Shown piece after piece: positions 15,347-23,492 of a stretch of DNA of 46,673 nt (position 1 is the stretch's first letter; the number at the start of each line of letters is the position of its first letter). Where the stretch lies: assembly GCA_910576845.1 (NCBI GenBank), contig CAJTJA010000005.1, positions 1 through 46,673 on the forward strand, given 5' to 3'. Source of the stretch: an uncultured Oscillibacter sp. (GTDB lineage: Bacteria > Bacillota > Clostridia > Oscillospirales > Oscillospiraceae). The position numbers were made by a program, and so were the translations under genes. The notes under the pieces were generated by a model. The model did no database searches. It was given only the letters and a program-made list of their open reading frames with translations, and was not told the DNA's origin.

Positions 15347-18300
15347 ATGAGGCGTTGGGTTTGGAGAATTTTCATGGTGATTGCCGCAGCGGCAGCGCTG
15401 GCGGGAAGTGCGCTGGCGGCGAATCCGGATGAGGAGTTTGAGTTCATGTCAAACGGCAGCGGAGAATACACGCTGCAGTTTTATCATGGTCAGGATGACG
15501 CCGTTGTGATTCCGGGCACCCACATGGAAGAGGGGGACGAAAAACCCCTGCCGGTCACAGAAATTGCGGCAGGGGCCTTTGAGGGCAGTGGTTTGCTGGA
15601 GCTGACCATTCCCGGGGAGGTAAAAACGATTGCGGAAAACGCTTTCGAGGGACAAAAGAGTCTGATGAGTGTCACCTTTCTCGATTATGTGTCGGGAGCG
15701 GCAGGCACGACCATTGTGCCAAACCGCACGGTGATTGGAGCGAAGGCGTTCAAGGATTGTGCGGCTTTGACCACTGTGACTTTTTCCGGCAGCATCGGTG
15801 AAATTGGGGAGTCTGCGTTCAGCGGCTGTGCTTCTTTGTCGCATGTTGTAATTCCGGGAAACGTTGTAACGGTTAAGAGCGGAGCCTTTTCCGGATGCAC
15901 GGGCCTGAAATATTTTGACTTCCCCGGAACCGCGGTGACATTTGAAAGCAATGTGTTTCCTCAAAAGACGGTAAATTCAAAAACCGTACTTGTGCCGGAA
16001 ATTATTCACTGCCGCGACAACGCTACCTATGCGGGCCTGTGCGCCAAGTATCCGGCATTGGAAGAAAAGGTTCATCTTATTGAAAATTATACGGAAACGC
16101 CGGCACCGGCTTCTTCGCAGGCCTGCAAAAACTTCGGTACGGTATCGGTTTCCTTTACCTGCATGGTTTCTGTCACCACTGAGAATGACGATGGAACAAC
16201 GACATCTTCCAAAGAGCCCTGTTCGTATTATCAAGTGGATTCCAATGGCGGCTATACTGACAGCGGCACCCGCAAGGTTTCCCCTGGGCCGCATACGGTA
16301 ACCACCATTGACGCAAAACCGGGCTCCACATGTGGAGAAACCGGGTTTGGAGAAGGGAAGAAGTGCTCGGTTTGTGATTATGTGCTGATAAAGCCGGAGG
16401 AAATTCCGACAGAGCATCAATACGAGACGGCTCCTTTTGATGCGGATCAATACGCTCAGGATACAGACTATCAGAAGAAATTTAAAGAGTATGCGCTTGC
16501 GTCCGGCATCTGCAGTGCCGGCGGAATGAAAGGCTATCGAAGAGTCTGCTCCGCCTGCGGCGAAGTGGAGATCTGCCAGATATGCAGCGTTCATGAACAG
16601 AACCAGGTTTCTCCTGATGAAGTGTTCCATCGCTATTCTTATACCGCTCGCCCTCCGGCATCTCAAAGCACGATTACGTTTAAGGAGCTTTATTTGGAGC
16701 ATTTTGAGACGCAGGACTATATTTATGAGTCTCAGAACCGGTATTACCACTTTGCGCGCGCTGTTCCCCATTTTGCGGCGGGTTCGGATGAGCATGATCC
16801 GGCGGCAGATCCTGCTGTTGGATACTGCAATGACGCGGAAAGTAGAGATCAGGCATCCCAATACAGCGCCGGTGGTTATGACTGCACGAAAACGCTGTTT
16901 AGAGCGGAGATCGGCCAATGCAAATTATGCGGTGAATCCTATTTTGCCGGAGAAATAGAAGAGTTGACTCCCGCGGAGCACCACACATCGCCAAACAAGC
17001 CGGTTTCGAGTACGGATGCTACCTGCGATGCTCCCGGAGAAACGGTTTATGATGCATATGAATGCACCAGATGCAAAAAGCAGATAACGGACAGCGCCGA
17101 TTTGAAGATTACCATTTCCGCCCTGGGCCATGATTGGGGCGAGGACACTTACGGCTACAAGGAGGAAACAGATAAACCCACCTGCACGCAGACGGGCACG
17201 GAAACCCTGCGGCACACCTGCACCCGGTGCGATGCCGTTGAAGATGTGCTGGATGAAGACGGGAATGTTCAGACGCAGATAGCCGAGGCTAAGGGACATG
17301 AGCTTGAAAATGTGAAAACTTCTGTTACCAGAGAGGCTACCTGCCAGAAAGAGGGCGAGAAGACCACTACTGGCGACTGCGTGAGCGAAAGCCACGATGA
17401 GAACAAGGACGGTCCGAAGAAGGTTGTCACAACAGAAACGATCAAAAAGAAAGATCATGAGCCAAACAAGCCGGCGGAGACCGTTCAGAACCCCACCTGT
17501 ACGGAGCCTGGACTGAAGACCGTTCCTGCCACAACCTGCATCACCTGCGGTACGGTAATTACCGCTGCCCCGGAGGACGTGGTGCTAAAGCCGCTGGGTC
17601 ATGACTGGGGCGAGTTCCAGGAGGGAGCGGATAAAACCGAGCCCACCTGCGGCACAGCTGGAAGTGTTGCGGGCTCCGTCGCCTGCAAACGGTCGGGCTG
17701 TGATGCGGTGGAAACGAGGGTGCTTCCCATTCCAGCAACCGGAAAGCACACTTATGGTGAATGGACCGTCGTCAAAGAGGCCACGGACACGGAGGAAGGC
17801 TCCCGTGAGCGGGAATGCTCCGCCTGCCATGAGAAGCTTACGCAGGTTATCCCCGCCACAGGCTCCGGGACGCCGGTCGATCCTGACGGCGATGAGAAGC
17901 CCGACGACGAGAAGCCAGATGATGACAAGAAACCTGATGACGATAAAAAGCCGGGCGGCGATAAGCCCTCCGCTCCCGACACGTATCTCATTGACATTAT
18001 CGAAAGCGCCCATGGCTCTGTTTCCGCTCCCGACAGCGCCGAGCCTGGAGACCGGGTGATATTGGCTGCCTGGGCCGACTCGGGCTATGAGCTGGACAGT
18101 GTGCGGGTGCGGCGTGCCGGCGGCGGCTCCGTTTCCGTCACCAGCATCGGTGATGACGAGTACAGATTTACTATGCCGGAGTCCGACGTGGAAATCCGGG
18201 CATATTTTGGACGAAAGTCTTACAGCGGCTCCTCCGGCTCCTCTAGTTCCTCCAGTTCGTCCAGTTCTTTCAACAAGAACGATACGCCGGCGCCGCAGAC

Positions 18301-18826
18301 GGTTATTCAAAGCGTGCCCCGGATCAGCGCCTCTTACCAGATGTTCGCTGATATTCCCACCAGCCACTGGGCTGCGGGAGAAATTAACTGGGCCAACCAA
18401 ATGGGCTATATGAATGGCAGCGGTAGTGGCTTTAACCCCGACGGAAGCATTACCAATCAGCAGCTATGGATGGTGCTGGCCCGCCTCACCGGCAGCCGGC
18501 CCGCCAATATGGCAGGGGCCCGTACCTGGGCCACAGCCGGCGGCTTTGCCGATGGGGCCAATCCCACTGCCTCTGTCACCCGGCATCAATTGGTGACGGC
18601 TTTGTACCGCTGCGCTTATTTGATGGGCAGCACCAACCGGAACAGCGTTAGCCTGGCAGGCTACAGTGACAGCCGCACTGTGCCCGCTTCCGCCAGGGAT
18701 GCCTTTGCCTGGGCTGTGGCGAACGGCATTGTAGGCGGCACCGCAGGCGGAAAGCTGGACCCCAACGGCACGCTCAGCCGGGCCCAGTTTGCCGTGATCC
18801 TGTACCGCTACAGCCAGCGTATTTGA
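15347..18826 (+). CDS. Large modular S-layer-anchored surface protein (LRR_5, Cys-rich repeats, SLH)
   Basis: A 1159-residue exported protein; the ATG at 15347 follows gacaggagg. Order: signal peptide (1 to about 24, cleavage after SALA); BspA-type leucine-rich repeats (about 60-205, with repeats such as IGESAFSGCASLSHVVIPG); about 650 residues of Cys-containing modules with CxxC pairs and the recurring GHDWGE and PTCTxxG pattern; an acidic Pro/Lys/Asp linker (about 845-870); an InlB-B-repeat-like domain (about 880-955); a Ser tract; and three SLH domains (about 997-1159). SLH domains bind pyruvylated wall polymers, so it is displayed on the cell surface. BspA repeats often mediate adhesion; the ligand is unknown. 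Confidence 0.88.
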   Translation: MRRWVWRIFMVIAAAAALAGSALAANPDEEFEFMSNGSGEYTLQFYHGQDDAVVIPGTHMEEGDEKPLPVTEIAAGAFEGSGLLELTIPGEVKTIAENAFEGQKSLMSVTFLDYVSGAAGTTIVPNRTVIGAKAFKDCAALTTVTFSGSIGEIGESAFSGCASLSHVVIPGNVVTVKSGAFSGCTGLKYFDFPGTAVTFESNVFPQKTVNSKTVLVPEIIHCRDNATYAGLCAKYPALEEKVHLIENYTETPAPASSQACKNFGTVSVSFTCMVSVTTENDDGTTTSSKEPCSYYQVDSNGGYTDSGTRKVSPGPHTVTTIDAKPGSTCGETGFGEGKKCSVCDYVLIKPEEIPTEHQYETAPFDADQYAQDTDYQKKFKEYALASGICSAGGMKGYRRVCSACGEVEICQICSVHEQNQVSPDEVFHRYSYTARPPASQSTITFKELYLEHFETQDYIYESQNRYYHFARAVPHFAAGSDEHDPAADPAVGYCNDAESRDQASQYSAGGYDCTKTLFRAEIGQCKLCGESYFAGEIEELTPAEHHTSPNKPVSSTDATCDAPGETVYDAYECTRCKKQITDSADLKITISALGHDWGEDTYGYKEETDKPTCTQTGTETLRHTCTRCDAVEDVLDEDGNVQTQIAEAKGHELENVKTSVTREATCQKEGEKTTTGDCVSESHDENKDGPKKVVTTETIKKKDHEPNKPAETVQNPTCTEPGLKTVPATTCITCGTVITAAPEDVVLKPLGHDWGEFQEGADKTEPTCGTAGSVAGSVACKRSGCDAVETRVLPIPATGKHTYGEWTVVKEATDTEEGSRERECSACHEKLTQVIPATGSGTPVDPDGDEKPDDEKPDDDKKPDDDKKPGGDKPSAPDTYLIDIIESAHGSVSAPDSAEPGDRVILAAWADSGYELDSVRVRRAGGGSVSVTSIGDDEYRFTMPESDVEIRAYFGRKSYSGSSGSSSSSSSSSSFNKNDTPAPQTVIQSVPRISASYQMFADIPTSHWAAGEINWANQMGYMNGSGSGFNPDGSITNQQLWMVLARLTGSRPANMAGARTWATAGGFADGANPTASVTRHQLVTALYRCAYLMGSTNRNSVSLAGYSDSRTVPASARDAFAWAVANGIVGGTAGGKLDPNGTLSRAQFAVILYRYSQRI

Positions 18827-18968
18827 GCCGGTTTTTTGCGGAGTGCAGAACCTCCGGACGGTTTTTTGTGCTGGGAGAGCAGGCGCCCGGCGCACGGCAT
18901 AGCTCTGCGGGGACCAGTCGTCCCGGTAGGCCGGAGCGGTGAAAAAGGAAATTGTTTTTTCATGCCGA

Positions 18969-19003
18969 ACAGGGGGGCGGGCATCAGCCCGCTCCCTGTT
19001 TTT
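18969..19003 (+). terminator. Terminator-like hairpin just upstream of mnmE
   Basis: A 6-bp outer stem (18969-18974 with 18994-18999), a small internal loop, a 6-bp inner stem (18977-18982 with 18987-18992), and five T. It ends only about 4 bases before the mnmE ribosome binding site region. It either ends the SLH gene transcript late or acts as an attenuator for mnmE. Confidence 0.75.
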
Positions 19004-19020
19004 GTGGAGAGGAGAAGTTT

Positions 19021-20427
19021 ATGGATACGATTGCCGCCATTGCCGCCGGAGGAAATGCACCCTGCGCCATCGGTGTGGTCCGGGTCTCCGGACCGGATTG
19101 TTTCCGCCTGTGCGGACAGGTTTTCCGGGCCTCTAAGCCATTTGGGGAGCTGGAGGCCAGAAAAATGGTTTTAGGTGAGGTGCTGGACGCTCAAGGACGG
19201 ATCATTGACCGGGGACTGGCGGTGCGCTTCCCCGCCCCTCACAGCTACACGGGAGAAGACTGTGCCGAGATTCACTGCCATGGCGCCCCGGTAGTTCTGC
19301 GGGAGGTGCTGGAAGCTCTTTTTGCCGCCGGAGCGCGGCTGGCCAGCGCTGGGGAGTTTACAAAACGCGCTTTTTTAAATGGGCAGCTGGATCTGACTCA
19401 GGCGGAGGCCGTCATTGATCTCATTGACGCTGAATCCGCCGCCGCTGCCCGAAATGCCGCCGCTCAGCTGGACGGCGGCCTCCGCCGCCGCCTGGAGCCC
19501 GTGCAGGACGCATTGCTGGAAATCACGTCCCGGTTTTACGCTGTGGTGGACTATCCGGACGAGGACATTGAAGATGTGAGGCCGGAGGAAATTACCGCCG
19601 CTCTTCAAGAGGCGGAAAGCAGGCTGGCAGCCCTGCTGAATACCTGCCGCCGGGGGCGGGTGCTGAAACGCGGAGTGAGGACAGCGATTGTAGGGCTGCC
19701 TAACGCTGGAAAATCTTCCCTTTTGAACGTCTTGGCAGGCTATGACCGGGCCATCGTCACCGACGTGCCGGGGACCACCCGGGACACGGTGGAGGAGACC
19801 GTCCTCTGCGGCGGCGTTCTCTTGCGTCTTATTGACACAGCGGGACTTCGGGAGACGGAGGACCTGGTGGAGCAGCAGGGCGTGGAGCGGTCCCGTAGAG
19901 CGATGGAAAGTGCCGATTTGATACTGATGGTGTCTGATGACGCAGTAGAGGAAGCGCATTGCTCCCGGGAATACAGGGAGGAATTCCGCCGGCTTCTAAG
20001 AGAGGTGGGCGGCTGCCAGACGCCTTGGATTTTTGTAGCCTCCAAGCGGGACTTATCTGGCAGAACCTCTGAGGCTGCCAGAAGGATTGATGGTGATGCG
20101 CGGAACCGCCCCGCCGCCTGCGTGTCCCTTTCCGCTCTCACCGGTGAGGGACTGGAGGAACTGGAGACGGCCGTGGCGGCCCTGTTCCCTGCCGGGGACC
20201 CCGCTGAGTCGGGAGGACTGCTGACAGACCAGCGGCAGGAAGAGGCTGCGGGCCGGGCCAGGGAGGCGGTTTGCCGGGCGCTGGAAGCCCTGCAAGACGG
20301 CCTGACGCCTGACGCCATTCTCACTGACGCAGAAGAGGCCTTGGATGCTCTGGGTGAATTGACGGGGCGGACAGCTAGGGAGGAAATTGTCGAACGAATT
20401 TTTTCCCGGTTTTGTGTGGGAAAATAG
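19021..20427 (+). CDS. mnmE: tRNA modification GTPase MnmE
   Basis: A 468-residue protein, normal length. With MnmG it makes the 5-carboxymethylaminomethyl group on U34 of tRNAs. The N-terminal folate-binding domain (1 to about 120), a helical domain, an inserted G domain (about 218-380) and the C-terminal CxGK motif (FCVGK, Cys465) are present. G1 is GLPNAGKSS, G2 is in GTTRDTVEE and G3 is DTAG. G4 reads SKRD (341-344) where NKxD is usual. The ATG at 19021 follows gagaggag; the longer reading upstream runs through the hairpin. No mnmG or rnpA/yidC partners are in this window. Confidence 0.97.
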   Translation: MDTIAAIAAGGNAPCAIGVVRVSGPDCFRLCGQVFRASKPFGELEARKMVLGEVLDAQGRIIDRGLAVRFPAPHSYTGEDCAEIHCHGAPVVLREVLEALFAAGARLASAGEFTKRAFLNGQLDLTQAEAVIDLIDAESAAAARNAAAQLDGGLRRRLEPVQDALLEITSRFYAVVDYPDEDIEDVRPEEITAALQEAESRLAALLNTCRRGRVLKRGVRTAIVGLPNAGKSSLLNVLAGYDRAIVTDVPGTTRDTVEETVLCGGVLLRLIDTAGLRETEDLVEQQGVERSRRAMESADLILMVSDDAVEEAHCSREYREEFRRLLREVGGCQTPWIFVASKRDLSGRTSEAARRIDGDARNRPAACVSLSALTGEGLEELETAVAALFPAGDPAESGGLLTDQRQEEAAGRAREAVCRALEALQDGLTPDAILTDAEEALDALGELTGRTAREEIVERIFSRFCVGK

Positions 20428-20480
20428 CAGCTGCTATTTCAAAAATTTTCAAATATGCTTTTCGTTCTTTTAAAATATAG

Positions 20481-20509
20481 TTTACAAAACTGTGTTGTGG
20501 TGTTACAAT
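20481..20509 (+). promoter_or_regulatory. Promoter ahead of the DUF1836-DegV genes
   Basis: TTTACA (20481-20486), 17 bases, TACAAT (20504-20509). The predicted start is about 20516, before the hairpin at 20522. Confidence 0.75.
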
Positions 20510-20521
20510 AACCATTGCCCC

Positions 20522-20549
20522 GCCGTCCGGCCTGCCGGGCGGCATTTTT
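20522..20549 (+). terminator. Terminator-like hairpin between promoter and DUF1836 gene
   Basis: A 10-bp stem (20522-20531 with 20534-20543, one G-T; the top opens to form the loop) followed by attttta. It may terminate mnmE read-through, but it also lies within the first 35 bases of the downstream transcript and so could attenuate it. Confidence 0.75.
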
Positions 20550-20576
20550 ATTGATGTAATTAAGAAAGGACGCCTC

Positions 20577-21134
20577 ATGAACGATCTTAATGACCTTCAA
20601 GCCCGTCTCCGTGACCAGCGGCCTATTGACTGGGAGCAGCTCCCGGATTTTTCCCTGTACATGGATCAGGTTCTCTCGTATATGGACCGGCAGGTAATCC
20701 GCTTTGACGGAGACGACGGTCTCACCGCCGCTATGGTGAACAACTATACAAAAAGCGGACTCGCTCCCCGTGCCGAGGGAAAGAAGTATGGCCGGGAGCA
20801 CTTGGCTTATTTCACTGTGATCTGCGTCTTAAAGCGAGTCATGTCGACGAGGGACATGGATCTGCTGATTCGGGAGGAGCTTCAGGGAGACCGCCCGATA
20901 AGGGACGGCTACGCCGCTTTCCGAGAGAGCCTGGACAAGGCGCTGAATATCACTGCCGATGAGCTGGCGTCCCGTACAGGGGATGAAGAATTGGACGACG
21001 CCGCGCTGGCGGACACCGCTATTCATTTTGCCCTGCTGAGCTATGCGGCCGGTGTAGCGGGAAACCGGTGCGTGGCGCTTCTCCGGGAACGGAAAGAGAC
21101 TGGTAAAGGAAAAAAGGAAAAGGAGCGTGAATGA
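20577..21134 (+). CDS. DUF1836 family protein (putative HTH regulator)
   Basis: A 185-residue protein. The DUF1836 core spans about 15-115: SLYMDQVLSYMDRQV, then LTAAMVNNYTKSGL and YGREHLAYFTVICVLK, a helix-turn-helix-like arrangement reminiscent of MerR folds. The C-terminal tail is lysine rich. The ATG follows aagaaagga and the stop overlaps the DegV start (ATGA), so these two are coupled. In Firmicutes, DUF1836 and DegV genes are often adjacent; the role is unknown. Confidence 0.82.
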   Translation: MNDLNDLQARLRDQRPIDWEQLPDFSLYMDQVLSYMDRQVIRFDGDDGLTAAMVNNYTKSGLAPRAEGKKYGREHLAYFTVICVLKRVMSTRDMDLLIREELQGDRPIRDGYAAFRESLDKALNITADELASRTGDEELDDAALADTAIHFALLSYAAGVAGNRCVALLRERKETGKGKKEKERE

Positions 21135-22009
21135 GCATGGCCGATTATGTGATTATGACGGATAGCTGCTGTGATCTTTCCGCGGACATGGCGGAGGAAT
21201 TGGAGCTGAATGTTCTCCCCCTGCGGCTGGAGATGGAGGGCAGGAGCTATTGCAATCTGCTGGACGGCAGCGAAATCGGGTTCAAGGAGTTTTACGACCG
21301 GGTCCGCGGCGGCGCCATGCCCGTCACCTCTGCCGTCAATGTGGGGGAGTTTGAGGCCGCTATGCGGCCTGTGCTGGAGTCTGGCCGGGATATTTTGTGT
21401 CTCTGCTTCTCCTCTGCCCTCTCCACTACCTACCAGTCTGCCGTCATCGCGGCTAAGGAGCTGAAGGAGGCATTTCCGGGACGAAACGTACTGGTGGTGG
21501 ACAGTCTCTGTGCCTCCATGGGACAAGGCCTCTTTGTCTGGCTCTGCGTTCAGGAAAAAAGGAAAGGAAAAACCCTGGAGGAGGTCTGGGATTACGCCGA
21601 GGGGGCCAAAGCGAATATCTGCCACTGGTTCACCGTAGACGACCTGAATCACTTGAAGCGAGGCGGCCGGGTCAGCGCCACAGCGGCCCTGTTTGGAACA
21701 ATGCTTTCCATCAAGCCTGTCCTTCATGTAGATGAGCAGGGACGGCTTATTCCTGTGGAGAAATGCCGTGGCCGGAAGGCCTCTTTGCTGGCCCTGGTGG
21801 ACCGCATGGAGAAGACTGCCGTGGAGCCTGAGCGCTATCCGGTGTTCATCAGCCACGGGGACTGCCGGGAGGATGCGGACTTTGTGGCGGAGGAAGTCCG
21901 CCGCCGCCTTGGAGTAAAGGAAATTTACATCAATTATGTGGGACCTGTTATCGGAAGCCATACCGGGGCGGGGGTTATGACGCTGTTTTTTGTTGGCAGG
22001 AGCCGGTGA
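21131..22009 (+). CDS. DegV family fatty-acid-binding protein
   Basis: A 292-residue protein with the DegV hallmarks: IMTDSCCDLSADMAEE at the N-terminus, GAMPVTSAVNVGEF, the serine-rich CFSSALSTTYQSA and RGGRVSATAALFGTMLSIKPVL. DegV/FakB-type proteins hold a fatty acid in a closed pocket and hand it to a FakA kinase; no fakA gene is in this window. The first ATG overlaps the DUF1836 stop; a second ATG two codons later (21137) is equally possible. Confidence 0.9.
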   Translation: MSMADYVIMTDSCCDLSADMAEELELNVLPLRLEMEGRSYCNLLDGSEIGFKEFYDRVRGGAMPVTSAVNVGEFEAAMRPVLESGRDILCLCFSSALSTTYQSAVIAAKELKEAFPGRNVLVVDSLCASMGQGLFVWLCVQEKRKGKTLEEVWDYAEGAKANICHWFTVDDLNHLKRGGRVSATAALFGTMLSIKPVLHVDEQGRLIPVEKCRGRKASLLALVDRMEKTAVEPERYPVFISHGDCREDADFVAEEVRRRLGVKEIYINYVGPVIGSHTGAGVMTLFFVGRSR

Positions 22010-22080
22010 TGTCAGTTGATGCTGCCGCGAATTTGGAAAGATTCCGAATTCTTTGATTTAAAAAGAAAGGTGGTTTCGCA

Positions 22081-23034
22081 ATGCGCTGGCTGGAGGTGCA
22101 TATCGACACAAATCACGCCGGGCAGGAAACAGTTCAGGCGCTGCTGTCTGCCTTGGATGTGGATGGTGTGATGATCGAGGATGAAGAGGAGTTTCAGGAG
22201 TTCCTGGAAAACAACCGGGACTATTGGGATTATGTGGATGAAGACCTTTCCAACTATATGGCGGGCCGGTCCCGGATTACCTTTTATTTGGAGGCCAGGG
22301 AAGCGGGCTTTGCCAAGCTGGCGGATATCCGCATTGCTCTGGAAAGGCTGAAACAGGAGCGGCAGGACATGGGAACGCTGCTGATGACGCTGGAGGATGT
22401 GCAGGATGCAGACTGGGAAAACAACTGGAAGCAGTATTATAAGCCCATGGAAATTGGGGAACGGCTGCTGGTGATTCCCCAGTGGGAAAAGGCAGAGCCT
22501 CAGGGCCGGATAGCGCTGTATCTGGACCCTGGCCTGACTTTTGGCACCGGGGCCCACGCTACCACCAGGCTGTGTCTGACGGCTCTGGAAACATTGGTTC
22601 AGGGTGGTGAACGGGTGCTGGACATGGGCTGCGGCAGCGGTATATTGTCTGTAGCGGCTCTGCGGCTGGGTGCGTCTTCAGCCTTGGCTGTGGACATTGA
22701 CGACAAATGCCGGGACGCCGCTCGGGAAAACGCCGGACTGAACGAAATTGGTCCGGAGCGTCTGCCTATTCTGGTGGGAAATATTCTGACGGATGAGACC
22801 GTGGCGGAGCAGATCGGCGGAGGCTATGACCTTGTGCTGGCGAATATTGTGGCAGACGTAATCATTGCACTGGCCCCACGGGTCCGGGGACTGCTGAACG
22901 AAGGCGGAACCTTCCTTTGCTCCGGCATCATTGAGGGCCGGGCGGAGGAAGTAGCGGAGGCCTTGACCGCTGTGGGACTCAATATTCGGGAACAGCGGGA
23001 AGACAACGGCTGGTACGCGATGATTTGTCAATAA
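22081..23034 (+). CDS. prmA: Ribosomal protein L11 methyltransferase
   Basis: A 317-residue methyltransferase of usual length. The N-terminal substrate-recognition domain (about 1-110) is followed by DWENNWKQYYKP, the linker that signs PrmA, then the S-adenosylmethionine fold with TFGTGAHATTRLCL, DMGCGSGILSVAALRLGA and VLANIVADVI (the NPPY-equivalent). It trimethylates L11. The ATG follows aaagaaaggtgg. The last gene before a terminator series. Confidence 0.95.
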   Translation: MRWLEVHIDTNHAGQETVQALLSALDVDGVMIEDEEEFQEFLENNRDYWDYVDEDLSNYMAGRSRITFYLEAREAGFAKLADIRIALERLKQERQDMGTLLMTLEDVQDADWENNWKQYYKPMEIGERLLVIPQWEKAEPQGRIALYLDPGLTFGTGAHATTRLCLTALETLVQGGERVLDMGCGSGILSVAALRLGASSALAVDIDDKCRDAARENAGLNEIGPERLPILVGNILTDETVAEQIGGGYDLVLANIVADVIIALAPRVRGLLNEGGTFLCSGIIEGRAEEVAEALTAVGLNIREQREDNGWYAMICQ

Positions 23035-23040
23035 AAAAAT

Positions 23041-23073
23041 AAAAGAGCGGACCCACATGGGGCCGCTCTTTTC
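23041..23073 (+). terminator. Terminator after prmA
   Basis: A stem of about 10 bp (23041-23050 with 23063-23072), A-rich before and T-rich after, 6 bases past the stop codon. It could work in both directions. Confidence 0.88.
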
Positions 23074-23122
23074 AGTCTGCCGAAAAACAGGAAAATTATA
23101 TCGACGGGAAGGAAAGGTGTGT

Positions 23123-23149
23123 GCGGGAAACCCAGGAGGGGTTTCCCGC
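23123..23149. repeat. Perfect 11-bp hairpin
   Basis: 23123-23133 pairs with 23139-23149 around a 5-base loop (aggag). There is no T run on either side, and no gene is nearby to explain it. Confidence 0.6.
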
Positions 23150-23192
23150 GCCATTGAAATCATAAGCTTACAGAGCTTTTTAACGTTCTGAA

Positions 23193-23218
23193 AGGGCGGA
23201 CCCATACGGGTCCGCCCT
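23193..23218. terminator. Perfect 11-bp hairpin with short T run
   Basis: 23193-23203 pairs with 23208-23218 around a 4-base loop (atac), followed on plus by gtttgttg. Core gggcggaccc resembles the stem of the terminator at 23041. It is a second, weaker terminator or a duplicated one. Confidence 0.6.
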
Positions 23219-23440
23219 GTTTGTTGCTCGTTTGACGTGGTCAACGGAGCTTGAAAATAAAGATTTTCTGTTTTTCAGCTGGCGGACTCATGCCTTTCCG
23301 GCACACAGCGCATGTTTTTGCCAGACGATAAAGTTATTGCCCTGACAATTGAATAGTCCAGGAGTTTGCAAGAATTCTATCTTGATCATGTTCAGCGGTC
23401 CGGCCGGTGTTCACAGTGAAAAGCGCCTTCAAAGCATTTT
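23219..23440. other. Intergenic stretch without genes
   Basis: Nothing recognisable was found between the hairpin group and the large palindrome: no open frame with a start and protein-like composition, and no promoter boxes that stand out. Confidence 0.45.
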
Positions 23441-23492
23441 TAAGGAACCACTGAATCAATCCCCACACGTTGATTGATTCAGTGGTTCCTTA
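23441..23492. repeat. Perfect 21-bp inverted repeat overlapping the J-protein stop codon
   Basis: 23441-23461 is the exact reverse complement of 23472-23492, with a 10-base loop. The right arm contains the TAA stop of the minus-strand J-domain gene. No T run follows on either strand, so it is not a standard terminator; the AT-rich, perfect form looks like a small palindromic mobile element or an IS end. Confidence 0.75.

Noticed and set aside
17850..18290. Tandem repeat or CRISPR-like array in the SLH gene
   Set aside because: The repeats encode a Pro/Lys/Asp linker and a Ser tract in frame; there are no spacers of constant length.
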